A stretch of DNA of 64,000 nucleotides from Ichthyosporea sp. XGB-2017a. Taxonomy: Eukaryota > Opisthokonta > Ichthyosporea. Of the stretch, positions 1 to 9,902 are shown piece after piece (within the stretch, counting starts at the first letter, position 1; every line of letters begins with the position of its first letter). The notes under the pieces were generated by a model. That model had not been told where the DNA came from and ran no database searches. It was given only the letters and a program-made list of their open reading frames with translations. Both the position numbers and the translations under genes were made by a program. The DNA lies in the NCBI GenBank assembly GCA_002811675.1, contig PDIM01000003.1, positions 1-64,000 on the forward strand, given 5' to 3'.

Positions 1-75
1 ATGGCCATGTAGGGCGACTTTTTCTCGTTTTTTCCTCGAAAATGACTGACTGCGGAAAATTTCGGGCATTTTATA

Positions 76-193
76 GAGTTTTATCCAATAACTTTTCTTT
101 ATTTCCTTAACTATGAAAAGTCCTATAGAAAAAAAAAGCGTCGTGAGGGGAGGTGTCGGGGGAGAAAAAACGCTACGCTGCGCTTCGCTCAAT
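76..193 (+). repeat. Dispersed repeat copy 1 (partial or diverged)
   Basis: This stretch resembles two other copies, at 6001-6182 (inverted) and 39335-39502. Shared blocks are a 'gttttatccaat' block, an A-rich run followed by a G-rich stretch, and the terminal 'cgcttcgctcaat'. The left end is diverged and may lie beyond the visible similarity. Its short open frames are not credible genes. Confidence 0.6.
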
Positions 194-350
194 TACAGTA
201 CGTGTCTGGTTTGTGTTTCTTGGAGATTGGAATTTAGAATAAGAGGAAAGGGATTTTTGGTGGGCCATGTCAGGTTAATTCCAATTGAGATTTATTGGTA
301 GATAAAGAAGATTAAAGTATACTGTGTGTATTGGGGACTGGTAATTTATT

Positions 351-1334
351 ATGATCAGCAGGATAGTGACTAAAAGAAAATCTTTTGTGTCCTCAAATTG
401 GTTTTGTCTGGCGCTGTTGCTTTCAGTGCTGTTTCTCCCCTCTTTTTATTGGTACTGCACGAGGCATCCACTCACTGGCTTGTTGACGCAGCGTAATACA
501 ATAGGAGTGGAAAGATCATATCGCACAGCGGAGGGAGGGAACCCGGATGCAAACAAAAATCAAAAAAAGAAGATTGCCATTGCCATGGTGAACGTCCCCG
601 GGGGTAACAATTATTGGGATGTGCTCAAGGAGAGATTTATTAACTATAAATGGTATGACGGGGTGAGGGAATCTTTTCTGAATCATCAGAAATATGCAGA
701 TAAGCATGGGTACGATCTGCTGGTGTTGACCAATCGCATCACCGACTTTGGAATGGAGCACCCAACGTTCATGAAGGTTCCGTTCCTGCAGCAAATCTTC
801 CGGACACGAAAGTATTCGTGGGTGTGGATGGTTGACTTTGATACACTGGTGACTAACAGAAATATTAGATTGGAGTCGCTTATTGACGATAAGTTTGATA
901 TTGTAATGACTAAAGATGGAAGTGGTCTCAATGCAGGTTCCATGCTTTGTAAAGATTCCGATTGGATGATGAGGTTCCTGGATGACGTTATTTCGCGAAG
1001 GCATTGGGGCTTTTATGAAGAGCAGTCTCCAATGAAAGAGATCTTGAATTCATCGGAAGGGAAAAAACATTTAAAGGTGCTGCCTCAGCGGTCAATGAAC
1101 TCTTACCCGCCTTCGAAGAATGAATTAATTGGAGGCCCATCTGACCCAGAGGTGCTGGACCAGGATTTTTACAACCGTGCAATGTGGAGGGAGGGGGACT
1201 TTCTCATCCATGTGGTGGCCCGTCGTTCAGGGGCCTGGGCTGAACTTTTATTGTGGATGGTCAAGAATGTGAATGAGGACGGGAAATTTAAAGTAGAACG
1301 CTCAAAGGTAACCAGGGGGGTAGGAGAGCAATAG
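351..1334 (+). CDS. GT34-type galactosyl/mannosyltransferase, type II membrane protein
   Basis: Predicted 327-aa Golgi enzyme. Residues about 17-36 form one hydrophobic anchor after a basic cytosolic tail, followed by a lumenal catalytic domain. Family signs are the HQKYADKHGYDLL region (about 112-124), a VWMVDFDTLVTN block with the metal/nucleotide-sugar DxD as DFD (162-164), the NAGSMLCKDSDWM segment, an EQSP motif and the closing GDFLIHVVAR. These match the GMA12/MNN10 family, which adds galactose or mannose to mannan or galactomannan in fungi and xylose to xyloglucan in plants; the donor cannot be read from sequence. The first in-frame ATG precedes the anchor directly. It converges on the GT61 gene with under 300 bp between stops, where I see nothing else. 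Confidence 0.85.
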   Translation: MISRIVTKRKSFVSSNWFCLALLLSVLFLPSFYWYCTRHPLTGLLTQRNTIGVERSYRTAEGGNPDANKNQKKKIAIAMVNVPGGNNYWDVLKERFINYKWYDGVRESFLNHQKYADKHGYDLLVLTNRITDFGMEHPTFMKVPFLQQIFRTRKYSWVWMVDFDTLVTNRNIRLESLIDDKFDIVMTKDGSGLNAGSMLCKDSDWMMRFLDDVISRRHWGFYEEQSPMKEILNSSEGKKHLKVLPQRSMNSYPPSKNELIGGPSDPEVLDQDFYNRAMWREGDFLIHVVARRSGAWAELLLWMVKNVNEDGKFKVERSKVTRGVGEQ

Positions 1335-1631
1335 TCATCGTTACCGCGAAGCATGAGGTGCATCATAGGCTATGAGGGACTGTCCCTTTTGATTTCAGGG
1401 TTTAGAACTGCCCTCAGGGAGTATGTAATCACCATAGCCACAGCCCAATCTTTTATTATGGGGCGCTTGAATGCAACGCAAATTTCACTGTTAAATAATA
1501 AAGCTACCTGCCTGAGTTCCACCACGCAATGTTCATCAAGTCGAGGAATAATCAACGACAAAAATGTATTTGAGGGTTGTCTGTACAATATTGCATGTTC
1601 GGGAAGTAACAAACATTTGCTGTAACCGTGC

Positions 1632-3782
1632 TTAGTCATTCAGCAGAAAACGGCCCTCCCTTCTCTCTGACTGCCCAATCCAAGTCACATGCTTATCAAT
1701 TTCGCCCACCACAATGTCCACATCGAACGTGTGGTGGGGCATTTCTAACTGAACGTATCTATACCTACCACCCAGCAACTCGGCTAAAATGCGGTAATGG
1801 ACATACTTATGCCCTGGGCATCTGCCCGTAATCCAGTCTGGGATACGAAAAAAGGGACGAGGCATAGATTTAATTTCTAACAAAAGACCGTTCACGGGAA
1901 GATAGCTCCCATACATCAACCCAGCCCCGTGTGCACCAATCAGAATATGCAGAGAGGAGAAGAATCTCACCTGCTCAGGAAAACTATCAAAATCTTCCAC
2001 TTTTACCACTTCAACATGAAAACTGCGCCAGGTTGCAGCGTTCAAAGCACGTCCACGATTTAGCGCCATATCATTCAGTCTTTGCGAAATCACACCTCCA
2101 TACTTGTAGAGGTCCGGGATATACCGTTCAGACTGCCAACTTGTGTATGTAGGGTCCCACTCACGGAAAAGAATTCCAATACGGATCCGATGAGTGCTCA
2201 TTGGAGGGTTGTAAAAGGGAATACCGCTTGCATATTGAATATAGTTAATAAGCCCACCAAGAATTTGCGAGGTGCATCCGTTTGTATGAAATGGCTCTGT
2301 AAATCCATCATACGTCAAATGGGAGGATTGTGCATATACACTAAATGATGCTTGCCGGAAACACGTTCCTTTAGGAAAGGCGCTAACAAATGACACGGTT
2401 TTACTGTTTGGATGTAGGTAATGTGCCGGGTATTCCGCTGATGGGGGCTCTGATCGAATGTGTTTATCCATGTCACCAATGACCACTACAGGGTGCTTGC
2501 CACGTCCAAAGAGGAGGGGCCAAGAAGATGACAACACAGTATTCACACTGCTACGCCCCCATAGAACCATTTGAACATCGTCGAGTGGGATGTTCCCACT
2601 TTCGTCAGCTTTTTTATCCTTATCGGCTCCTCCAGACAAAAGAAGATATGAGGCAAATGCAGTCAAAAGGTCCTCATGTACATGAAAGGCATTCCAAGTA
2701 TTATAGCGCGCAAGAAACAAAACGGGATGCTCAACCCAGTGATCACATAAACCGCCTTCTGCAGTTCCTTTCTTGAAGTCTTGAATGGGCCGTTTCCCGA
2801 ACTCCAGTGCCTCAACCCACTCCGCTGAGCCACCATATCCCTCCGCAAACCCTCGACCTGATTTCAGTTCACATGAGAGTGACCCGGGGGGCGGAAACGA
2901 CTTTGGAAATTGATACATTTTCAAATTATTTCTATTATCGGGAAGCATATCTGGGAACTTTGCCAGCACCTCTACATTCACGGCAATATTCCGTGCGGTA
3001 CACATCTGAAATTGAGGTCCAACTGTACCGGTGTTCCGACATTCAAGGCTACTATACCCATCATCACAAGCCATCGTACGTGCACCTTTACTATTCCAAT
3101 CCATCAAATACGGCACATCATAAATGTTTGAGCATGTTGCATTTTTTTGAATCAATGAATCCATATCTGACTCTTCTTCCGCCACTTTGCAAATACCCTT
3201 TCTGTTTGTCATAACTGTCCGATGCCTTCGCTTCCACATCAGACGCGAATGCATCTCTTTTGGCATTGCACACGATTGTCCCTGCTTCTTTCCCTCATCC
3301 TTTTGCTCATCTTCGACCAACCCCGCTCCGAAGAAGGGAGACTTGCCTGGTGGTTTGATCCCAGATACACTCCCAACATAATGCCTCTGACGTATGTAGT
3401 CCCCATTGTGCAACACTGACTCCCACATGACAGAAGATTGGCATGTATCAAATTTTTCTGCAACACCGCTACTACGTGGTGTGGCCACAATATTGGGATC
3501 TGTAGATATTAGACCAGCAACAAGCACCCTCTTGCTATCAGTACACAGATTCCCTCCACTTTTTCCCGTCTCTTCGTCATTGTGTGCGTTTGCATCTATT
3601 ATGTACAGATGATTACGGACCTCCTGCAGGGAATGGAGTACATAGTTCCCTTGTGTGTAGCGGATGTGAGTGGTAGAGGAGGGAATAGAAGGAGAATAGT
3701 ACAACAGAAACAACACTACCAGAAAGCAAGCAGTGCATAACAAGTTCTTCCTACGACTACTACCAGTCATGATTCGAAACAT
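1632..3782 (-). CDS. GT61-family (DUF563, EOGT/xylosyltransferase-like) glycosyltransferase
   Basis: 716-aa predicted type II membrane protein with an anchor at about residues 15-31. The C-terminal third carries the GT61 hallmark GAHGAGL (616-622), followed by the usual LLLEIK and HYRILAELLGG segments; upstream, the NTWNAFHVHEDLLTAF region matches the family's conserved N/H-rich block. Known members are plant beta-1,2-xylosyltransferase, arabinosyl/xylosyltransferases of xylan and animal EOGT, working in Golgi or ER lumen. The roughly 300-residue N-terminal stem looks poorly conserved. It starts at ATG 3782 and is divergent from the FkbM methyltransferase gene across a 564-bp region. The donor sugar is not predictable; UDP-xylose or UDP-GlcNAc are the usual choices. 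Confidence 0.85.
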   Translation of the reverse strand: MFRIMTGSSRRKNLLCTACFLVVLFLLYYSPSIPSSTTHIRYTQGNYVLHSLQEVRNHLYIIDANAHNDEETGKSGGNLCTDSKRVLVAGLISTDPNIVATPRSSGVAEKFDTCQSSVMWESVLHNGDYIRQRHYVGSVSGIKPPGKSPFFGAGLVEDEQKDEGKKQGQSCAMPKEMHSRLMWKRRHRTVMTNRKGICKVAEEESDMDSLIQKNATCSNIYDVPYLMDWNSKGARTMACDDGYSSLECRNTGTVGPQFQMCTARNIAVNVEVLAKFPDMLPDNRNNLKMYQFPKSFPPPGSLSCELKSGRGFAEGYGGSAEWVEALEFGKRPIQDFKKGTAEGGLCDHWVEHPVLFLARYNTWNAFHVHEDLLTAFASYLLLSGGADKDKKADESGNIPLDDVQMVLWGRSSVNTVLSSSWPLLFGRGKHPVVVIGDMDKHIRSEPPSAEYPAHYLHPNSKTVSFVSAFPKGTCFRQASFSVYAQSSHLTYDGFTEPFHTNGCTSQILGGLINYIQYASGIPFYNPPMSTHRIRIGILFREWDPTYTSWQSERYIPDLYKYGGVISQRLNDMALNRGRALNAATWRSFHVEVVKVEDFDSFPEQVRFFSSLHILIGAHGAGLMYGSYLPVNGLLLEIKSMPRPFFRIPDWITGRCPGHKYVHYRILAELLGGRYRYVQLEMPHHTFDVDIVVGEIDKHVTWIGQSERREGRFLLND

Positions 3783-4346
3783 CTCTTCTAGAGCAACAAC
3801 ACTAATAGGAGACGCATCGGGAGGAGTGGCTGGCTGGTTGATTCACACACATATAAACACAAACAAACACACAAACACAAGCAAAGGAAGGACGTGCATG
3901 TGGTAAGTAGCCTCGCGGTCCAGCTGGCTCGCCCGAAAAGGGGTGGATATCAGTTACCTGTTATCGGATACCAGTTACAATTTATTACATCCCCCTAGAG
4001 AGGAGTAGTCCCTGCAGGGCCCTCACTACACTATGGCTCATACTCTTACTTCATTGGCTAACTGCCATATATATATATTTTTTTTTTTCTTTTATTTCCT
4101 TTAACTCACTAATCACACCACATTGACCAATCAAATAGCTGATAAATAGGAACTCCTCCACCAATCACAGGACAAATAAAACACACACAAAGGCCAAAGC
4201 TGGGCTTTACAAATTACACCCAACTCATCACCCCCCCTCCAATGGCCCGCTACAGTACATATGTGGGGTAGACTGGTGCATCACCACTCTTATAAAGATT
4301 TGAAGAGTAAGACTGTGGTTAGATGTCCTGAATTTGAATATTGAGA
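3783..4346. promoter_or_regulatory. Divergent promoter region between the GT61 and FkbM genes
   Basis: This holds no gene. It contains CAGCTG at 3921-3926 (139 nt upstream of the GT61 ATG), an AT-rich run near 4068-4095, several CCAAT/ATTGG-type boxes between about 4110 and 4170, and a TATA-like box near the FkbM start. The assignment is by position and motif only. Confidence 0.4.
4291..4297 (+). promoter_or_regulatory. TATA-like box (TATAAAG) of the FkbM gene
   Basis: TATAAAG lies 56 nt upstream of the chosen ATG at 4347, in a plausible core-promoter position. The transcription start is not known. Confidence 0.4.
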
Positions 4347-5537
4347 ATGTCTGCTCCAAGCGGTAATTCAGCCGTGTCCATGATATATGGCGCTTCCAAG
4401 CATGGTGTGGCTCGTTTGACTATGAGATCTCTTCTCATGTATTGTGTGGTTCTGTACGCGGTGCTGGTCACAATTTTTCTTCTTTACCAGGGAGGGGGTG
4501 GTGTTGGGTGTGCATCATATTCTATCCAGCCGCAAGCATGCGATTGTAGCAGATTACTCAGTCCTAGAACGCCAAAAACAAAACTATCGCAATCGGGCAT
4601 GACAAAGAGTGAGTATAACGGGATTTATCCAATCATGAGGGACTGGGGATGCGGGCATGCCAATCTCGAGGTTCCTCGTGTCCTTCAACGGGACAAAGAT
4701 ATGCCTGGACGGAGGGAAGGAACCTTGTATTCCAAGAGAAGGCGCCCGCGATTTGTGATTGATATTGGATTGAGTTTTGATGCGGAAGAGACTCTTGCTG
4801 CATACGATAATGGCTTTATTGTGTTTGGATATGAGCCTGATCCAAGAAATATTGAAAAGATTCGTAAACTCTTTGAAAAACGGGGTGTGGCTTTCTATGA
4901 AGTCCCCATCGTTCCTGGGAAGCTGCCAAACTTGGATCTTTTTCCCTTCCCGGACCAGCTGCTTGATGTTGACCCACCGCAGGCGGATGCTGGGTTTGTG
5001 TTTCTGTTTGCCGCTGCTGCAGGGGCTACGCTTTCACGGGGAGTCATGGGCCATGAGCAGGGAGAGAATGGGTATTTGGGAAGCGTCCATGAGGCCAAGT
5101 CAGTGAATGATCCAGCCTTGGCTTCTTCGTCTTTTGCTGTTATTCCCCCAGCAGATGCTCTCCCGGAATGGGTTGATGAGATTTACTTTGTTAAGATTGA
5201 CACACAAGGACACGAATTGGGCATTATTAAAGGGTTGCTTAATCGTCTGCATCATATGAGATATATCCAATTTGAATTCTCCCCTCGACTCATGTCTGAG
5301 AAGAAAAACGCCCCCGAGGTGATGGAACTTCTCCGGTTACTGCCGGATAATCGTTTCCTTTGTTTCGACATGATGGGAGAACATAATCTTTTACCTCGTC
5401 CATCAAGCCCCTTGTCAAGCTATTACGATGGACTTTATGCCTGGAATGGACGTGATGCAGCCCATCCATCAGATGGAATTGGGCCTTGGGATGACATCAT
5501 GTGTGCAAATATGGCACTCATAGCTTCCTCGAATTAA
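4347..5537 (+). CDS. Membrane-anchored FkbM-type methyltransferase
   Basis: 396-aa predicted type II membrane protein; hydrophobic anchor at about 29-48. The domain has the S-adenosylmethionine-binding motif FVIDIG (136-141), an acidic-loop YEPD (162-165) and the FkbM signature KIDTQGHE (283-290). FkbM-family enzymes O-methylate hydroxyls, in several systems on sugars. With a Golgi-type anchor and glycosyltransferase neighbours, methylation of glycan chains is the likeliest role, which is inference. The in-frame sequence upstream of ATG 4347 begins with a TTG codon, so I chose ATG, which leaves a 28-residue cytosolic tail. A different subfamily of the same fold is encoded at 58063-59544. Confidence 0.8.
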   Translation: MSAPSGNSAVSMIYGASKHGVARLTMRSLLMYCVVLYAVLVTIFLLYQGGGGVGCASYSIQPQACDCSRLLSPRTPKTKLSQSGMTKSEYNGIYPIMRDWGCGHANLEVPRVLQRDKDMPGRREGTLYSKRRRPRFVIDIGLSFDAEETLAAYDNGFIVFGYEPDPRNIEKIRKLFEKRGVAFYEVPIVPGKLPNLDLFPFPDQLLDVDPPQADAGFVFLFAAAAGATLSRGVMGHEQGENGYLGSVHEAKSVNDPALASSSFAVIPPADALPEWVDEIYFVKIDTQGHELGIIKGLLNRLHHMRYIQFEFSPRLMSEKKNAPEVMELLRLLPDNRFLCFDMMGEHNLLPRPSSPLSSYYDGLYAWNGRDAAHPSDGIGPWDDIMCANMALIASSN

Positions 5538-6000
5538 GTGCGCGAGGTTCTGTTCTTCGTCATTAACGGGCATAACTTCCTTTCTCTCTTCTCTCTCTGG
5601 GTATTTCCATTTTGTAGTTTAGACTATACCTTGTATTCTTTGTCTTAAAGTATCTTCAAAGTGTTGGGCAGAGCAACTGTATTGACTCTTTTGGCGGTCC
5701 TTGAGCTTGTCTTCTCTTTATTCGCTGTCCGCAACTTCATATTCTTATTTAAAATGGGCCTTTTTCTTTTCATATCACTTGGAACTTCAAATAGCAGGCT
5801 TCATTGCAAGAATATGAGGTTCTAGTGATAATGGTGAGCATTACATATAGATGTGCATAATAAACTCGTTGCGGGTATCTAGTAAAGAAATTTGATATAT
5901 CATCTCTAGCCTAGAATGAGACAACGAAGCCAAACCATTTCATTTCTACAAGCTACAGTAGCTATGTAGTGAAAACAAACAAAAACGAAGAGGTAGTGTA

Positions 6001-6182
6001 ATTGAGCGAAGCGCAGCGTAGCGTTTTTTCTCTCATCAGCTCAGGTCCTTTTGACGGTCAATTTTTTGGAGGATATATTGCAAATGCAGCCTTCTGATTG
6101 GATAAAACTCCTATCCCCTCAAAATTATGCTTCTCAAAACTGGGTCCCTTACACAAGCTTCGCTCGTCCACACTTGCTGTGA
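6001..6182 (-). repeat. Dispersed repeat copy 2
   Basis: The reverse complement aligns with 39335-39502 at both ends and in the middle: 'cacagcaagtgtggacgag', 'gttttgagaagcataatttt', 'gttttatccaatcagaagg' and the terminal 'cgcttcgctcaat'. The unit is about 170-180 bp with GAGCGAAGC near each end in opposite orientation, like a small non-autonomous element. It has no coding capacity. Confidence 0.8.
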
Positions 6183-6258
6183 GTAGCTATTTTAAATGTA
6201 GGACACTAGAGTCTAGAGCTGATAGCCCCTCCTAATTACACCTTGCAGATCCTTGATC

Positions 6259-6296
6259 CTCGATAGTCGATAATAGGCCTTGGATCGACTATCGAG
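6259..6296. repeat. Perfect 13-bp inverted repeat
   Basis: Arms ctcgatagtcgat (6259-6271) and atcgactatcgag (6284-6296) are exact reverse complements around a 12-nt loop. It lies about 180 bp upstream of the GT32 start. It could be a cruciform, a dimeric-protein site or a transposon footprint. Confidence 0.85.
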
Positions 6297-6478
6297 CGAG
6301 GAATTTGCGAGGGTCATGTACGTATACGGTGCACCACCCAGCTTCAGTCAAGTGTCAATGCTGTTTACTTTGTGTGCCATAGCGAGATAATTATTACTGT
6401 TTGTGTGGTGTGGTGTGGTTTAGTTCCGTGTAAGCAAGATTTATTTATCTCTTCCACATGGGTGATTGAGGAGCGACT

Positions 6479-7663
6479 ATGGTTTATTTATCTATAAAGA
6501 ATCTTCTTCTGGGGTTGAATTTCCGCTATGCCTTCTACTGTATAGTTGGTTTAGTGTTAATCATCTCTATGTGTTCTTACGCATATATACACCGACATGT
6601 CACATACAGCCCAGATGCAAGCCTGGAATGGGCTTTGCTAAACACCCCCGCCATCCCTGACGATAGACACATCCAGTGGGCCAAAGAAAACCTCCCAAAG
6701 GAATGGTCAAGGTTAAAGTTAAAAGAGTACTCCTCGGGTAAGAGAAAGATTCCAAAGTACTTATGGATCACTTGGAATGAAGTCCCTTCGACCCTCCCCG
6801 AACACACAAAACTAATCACTTCACGTAATCCAAAGTGGCATCTCGGTGCAGTCAGTGATGAAGACTGCCAGGTGTTTATGAATCACTTTTTCAAGGGCAC
6901 AAGCATCCTATGGGCGTACAACAACATAAATCCGAAACTGGGGGCAATGAAAGCTGATATATGGCGGTACGCTACCTTGTACGTATACGGTGGGGTCTAT
7001 GTGGATGCAGACTGCACTTTTGATTATGATCTGGACAAAATGCTGAAGGACGACCCCTCTTTTGTGTATTCGTGTGAAGAACGAAAACTCGAACCGCTGT
7101 ATGCGGATAAACCAAGCAGCGGATTCTTTGCAGGGGAGATGGCGCCCTTCAACAGACAGGAGTTTCTGGATTCCATCAACATGCCCGACTGTGTCCTTGG
7201 GCAGTTTCTTTTGATTTCTGAACCAAAACATCAGTTTTTCAAAGAAGCATTGAATTTGATTTCTTTCTTTATTAAAGAACAATATTTTGGGAGGGGTGAT
7301 TTGCTATTTAGAAGGAACATATCTGCGTCAAAGAGACTTCTCTACACAACAGGGCCTAATCTTCTCACCGTATCTGTTCGCAAAGCCATATGGGAAAATT
7401 CAATACGTCAAGAGGGCAAAGAAGTAGAGGAGTTGTTGAAGGGGCTGGATTCGTGTGGGATTGACTATGAATGTATCAACGCAATAAGAAAGGCTGATGA
7501 GGACGAAAGGTTCATGAGGGAACACAAGGAGGAGAAACACGTTCCCGGCCACCCGCATGAACACTGGCGTCAAGTCGTGAAGAAGGAAGGGCTGCTGAGA
7601 AAGTATGCTGAAGGCACAGCAAGGGCTGACCAATGTCTGGTAATGACACTTCGTATGTTTTGA
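6479..7663 (+). CDS. GT32-family (OCH1/capsular type) glycosyltransferase A
   Basis: 394-aa type II membrane protein, anchor at about 12-36. It has the GT32 'glycosyltransferase sugar-binding region' pattern: KIPKYLWITWNEVP, then NPKLGAMKADIWRYATLYVYGG, then the DxD as VYVDAD (176-178), which coordinates metal and nucleotide-sugar. A TTGPNLLTVSVRKA block near the C-terminus is shared almost word for word with the second GT32 gene at 15112-16371, so the two are paralogues. Family members include yeast Och1 (alpha-1,6-mannosyltransferase initiating outer chains), animal alpha-1,4-galactosyl/GlcNAc transferases and bacterial capsule enzymes. The Golgi is the likely site. ATG 6479 is the first in frame. 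Confidence 0.85.
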   Translation: MVYLSIKNLLLGLNFRYAFYCIVGLVLIISMCSYAYIHRHVTYSPDASLEWALLNTPAIPDDRHIQWAKENLPKEWSRLKLKEYSSGKRKIPKYLWITWNEVPSTLPEHTKLITSRNPKWHLGAVSDEDCQVFMNHFFKGTSILWAYNNINPKLGAMKADIWRYATLYVYGGVYVDADCTFDYDLDKMLKDDPSFVYSCEERKLEPLYADKPSSGFFAGEMAPFNRQEFLDSINMPDCVLGQFLLISEPKHQFFKEALNLISFFIKEQYFGRGDLLFRRNISASKRLLYTTGPNLLTVSVRKAIWENSIRQEGKEVEELLKGLDSCGIDYECINAIRKADEDERFMREHKEEKHVPGHPHEHWRQVVKKEGLLRKYAEGTARADQCLVMTLRMF

Positions 7664-8002
7664 GAATATTCATGTATTTCCTTCCTCATCTGCTAAATAT
7701 ATACCACCCTCTCCGTTGCCCAAAGTTTTGCCATACTATTAAATATAGCACATCGCGCAAGTCTGTTCTTCCAGTGTAAATACCCAATCAGAAGTTCTCG
7801 TTATGGAGTGTAATATACTCCATCTCACCTGCTTATCATAAAATTATAAAGCACCATACATCTCAGTACAACCTTTTTTCAAACTTACACACTACTGTTG
7901 TTGCGCATCAAAAACACAATGTACAACTTGAACTTGCTGCATGTGTAAAGCCGCTAACTCCCGAAGCTAAATCCCAAACTTCATCAATAGGTTGAAAGAA
8001 TA
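7664..8002. other. Convergent intergenic spacer
   Basis: AT-rich spacer between the convergent GT32 and GT71 stops. I see no gene or repeat in it. Confidence 0.5.
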
Positions 8003-9565
8003 TTATGAGCCGAGAAAAGCAACCACTTTCGAAAACATTCGAGAAACAGGGTTCCGAAATTGACTCGCAATGCTGTCCTTGTATTGTACAAGCAGCCTTT
8101 TTGCCCGCTGTAGAGCCTCTAATAACTCAGGACCTAATTTGCGTGGTCCTTGTGCATCGCACTGGAGGGCAGCAAAGCTTTCTCCGTCGACATAAGGCTG
8201 AGGAGCAATTCCCGACATGTGCGTAAACCCATCCACATACCTTTCATAGCAACTAGCACAGCGGTTGATCCCCATTGGCTCGTTTTTGTACATTGTCAAG
8301 GGCGTGGCTCCTTTCACAAGGCAGTCTCCATCTTTCAATGGTCCCACATATGAAGCAATCTTTTCAAAAAACTTATACTTCAGCCCCGCGCGCTCTCGAG
8401 CAAGCCAGAACGTTTCTTTATCCCCATGAGTCCACCGATATGCCACACGATGAAGGTGTGAATCCTTATGATTCAGCAGAACCAGATACGTAACCCAATG
8501 CAAGAAATCAACACTCTCCCAATCAGTCTTGACTACAAATAAAACAGAGTGTGCATCATGTGCACACATCCCTCTCAGCATAAGGCAATTGTTCATGCAA
8601 AAGTCCTTGTCCCCGTCACACTTATTCCCAATAAATCCCCACAACCAGAACCTTTGCCACTGCACAATTCCCTCATTGGGATGGAAGCGGTCATGGAAAA
8701 AACCGGCACCGGTGGAGAGGTAGTCTTCATCACTAAACAGTACTTCAATGGACATAAAAGGCACCCACATATCCGCATCCAGATAGATGGTCTCTTTAAA
8801 AGGACTCAACAATATAGAAAAGGCCTTCACCCGATAGTGTCGCAGATCCTTCACTCCATGCATCTCCACTTGTAAGCTAATATCACTAAAAGTTACCTCT
8901 CCGGGAAACTTATGCATCAGACTACGAATCATATCCTTCATCCCTTCCGGCATCTCCTCCTTGCCCACGTAGAAGAGATGAAAGGGTAGTTTGTTTTTCA
9001 GGATATCCTTCTGGTACACTAAATTGGGCACGAATGCACTGAGAAACTCCTCCCCGCCCACACATGTCACCACCCCTCGCTGTGCACTTTTGGGAGGGAT
9101 GTGCTGTTTGAAGGTAAAGCCTCTACTTGGGTCTTCACGGTGCGGCATACTGTTAATCGTAAATTCCCGAGAGCCATCCTTTTCTGATGCAGTCACAGAT
9201 GGTTGGTAATGATTGATATCCTGTGGAAATCCAATAATATCACTACCCAAATGACCCTTATCATGCTCCACTGCCCATTTCCAGAACTCGTCATTCTGTG
9301 ATCGTGACGGGTACTTCTCCGTATTGACAGGACCCTTTGGAAATCCATCAATATGTACACGCTCCCTTGTCATCCACTGGTGTGCCAACACTTCCCCCTT
9401 ACCAGCCCCTTTATCTATCTCCAATCCCCCACCAGACGGATATACTCGGTTCGGTTCTTCATGCTGCATTACCACCATGTACCACACAAACAGCCCCGCT
9501 ACAGTCACCACGCTAATCTTTAAAAGCGCGCTCCGAAAGCGCTTCACCAAGGCGGGTAGATGCAT
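8003..9565 (-). CDS. GT71-type (MNN1-like) alpha-mannosyltransferase
   Basis: 520-aa type II membrane protein, anchor at about 17-34. The catalytic region begins near residue 163 (RGVVTCVGGEEFL) and carries the family block YRVKAFSILLSPFKETIYLDAD with the metal-binding DAD at 263-265, then a cysteine-containing segment and a long C-terminal part with THGDKETFWLARERAG. This matches the Mannosyl_trans3/GT71 family, whose yeast member Mnn1 adds terminal alpha-1,3-mannose to O- and N-linked mannan in the Golgi. It is convergent with GT32 A; the 5' flank holds CAGCTG at 9793-9798. It starts at the first ATG. The GT71 assignment is firm at family level; the linkage made is inference. Confidence 0.8.
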   Translation of the reverse strand: MHLPALVKRFRSALLKISVVTVAGLFVWYMVVMQHEEPNRVYPSGGGLEIDKGAGKGEVLAHQWMTRERVHIDGFPKGPVNTEKYPSRSQNDEFWKWAVEHDKGHLGSDIIGFPQDINHYQPSVTASEKDGSREFTINSMPHREDPSRGFTFKQHIPPKSAQRGVVTCVGGEEFLSAFVPNLVYQKDILKNKLPFHLFYVGKEEMPEGMKDMIRSLMHKFPGEVTFSDISLQVEMHGVKDLRHYRVKAFSILLSPFKETIYLDADMWVPFMSIEVLFSDEDYLSTGAGFFHDRFHPNEGIVQWQRFWLWGFIGNKCDGDKDFCMNNCLMLRGMCAHDAHSVLFVVKTDWESVDFLHWVTYLVLLNHKDSHLHRVAYRWTHGDKETFWLARERAGLKYKFFEKIASYVGPLKDGDCLVKGATPLTMYKNEPMGINRCASCYERYVDGFTHMSGIAPQPYVDGESFAALQCDAQGPRKLGPELLEALQRAKRLLVQYKDSIASQFRNPVSRMFSKVVAFLGS

Positions 9566-9902
9566 ATTCGCATCAGTTCAGCTCAACTGGATCCACCACA
9601 CTCTTCACCTTACTCTTCAACTCTTAAGTAACTCTTAAGTCCAGCACAGCTATGTAACAACCGTACTATACACCACTGTCGACCCTTCACTCTTCCCTCT
9701 TCCGACTTCAGTCTTCAGTACCGGCCTTCCTTGGGGGTAAGGGTTACCTAGTAGTTTACTCCTCCCTGAGTTTACAAACCAAATGCCTCTCACAGCTGAC
9801 TCCTGTAGTCCTGAAGCCTTGCTTCAGTATTGTGATGCCTACTAAAGTGTATTTAGGAGCGCCCCATCCATCGGAAGACAGAGGGAGAACACAATAATCC
9901 TC
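9566..9902. other. Upstream region of the GT71 gene, with a short hairpin
   Basis: No gene. It contains CAGCTG at 9793-9798 and a perfect 7-bp hairpin, ctgaagc-ctt-gcttcag, at 9811-9827. Otherwise I see nothing in it. Confidence 0.5.

Larger units (their letters stand above)
5538..6478. other. Intergenic region with repeat copy 2 and an inverted repeat
   Basis: No gene is seen. The region holds the 3' flank of the FkbM gene, dispersed repeat copy 2 (6001-6182), a perfect inverted repeat (6259-6296) and the upstream region of the GT32 gene. Confidence 0.5.

Noticed and set aside
1353-1639. Overlapping 89-90 codon frames between GT34 and GT61
   Set aside because: Opposite strands cover the same bases, there is no motif, and the position fits two 3' flanks.
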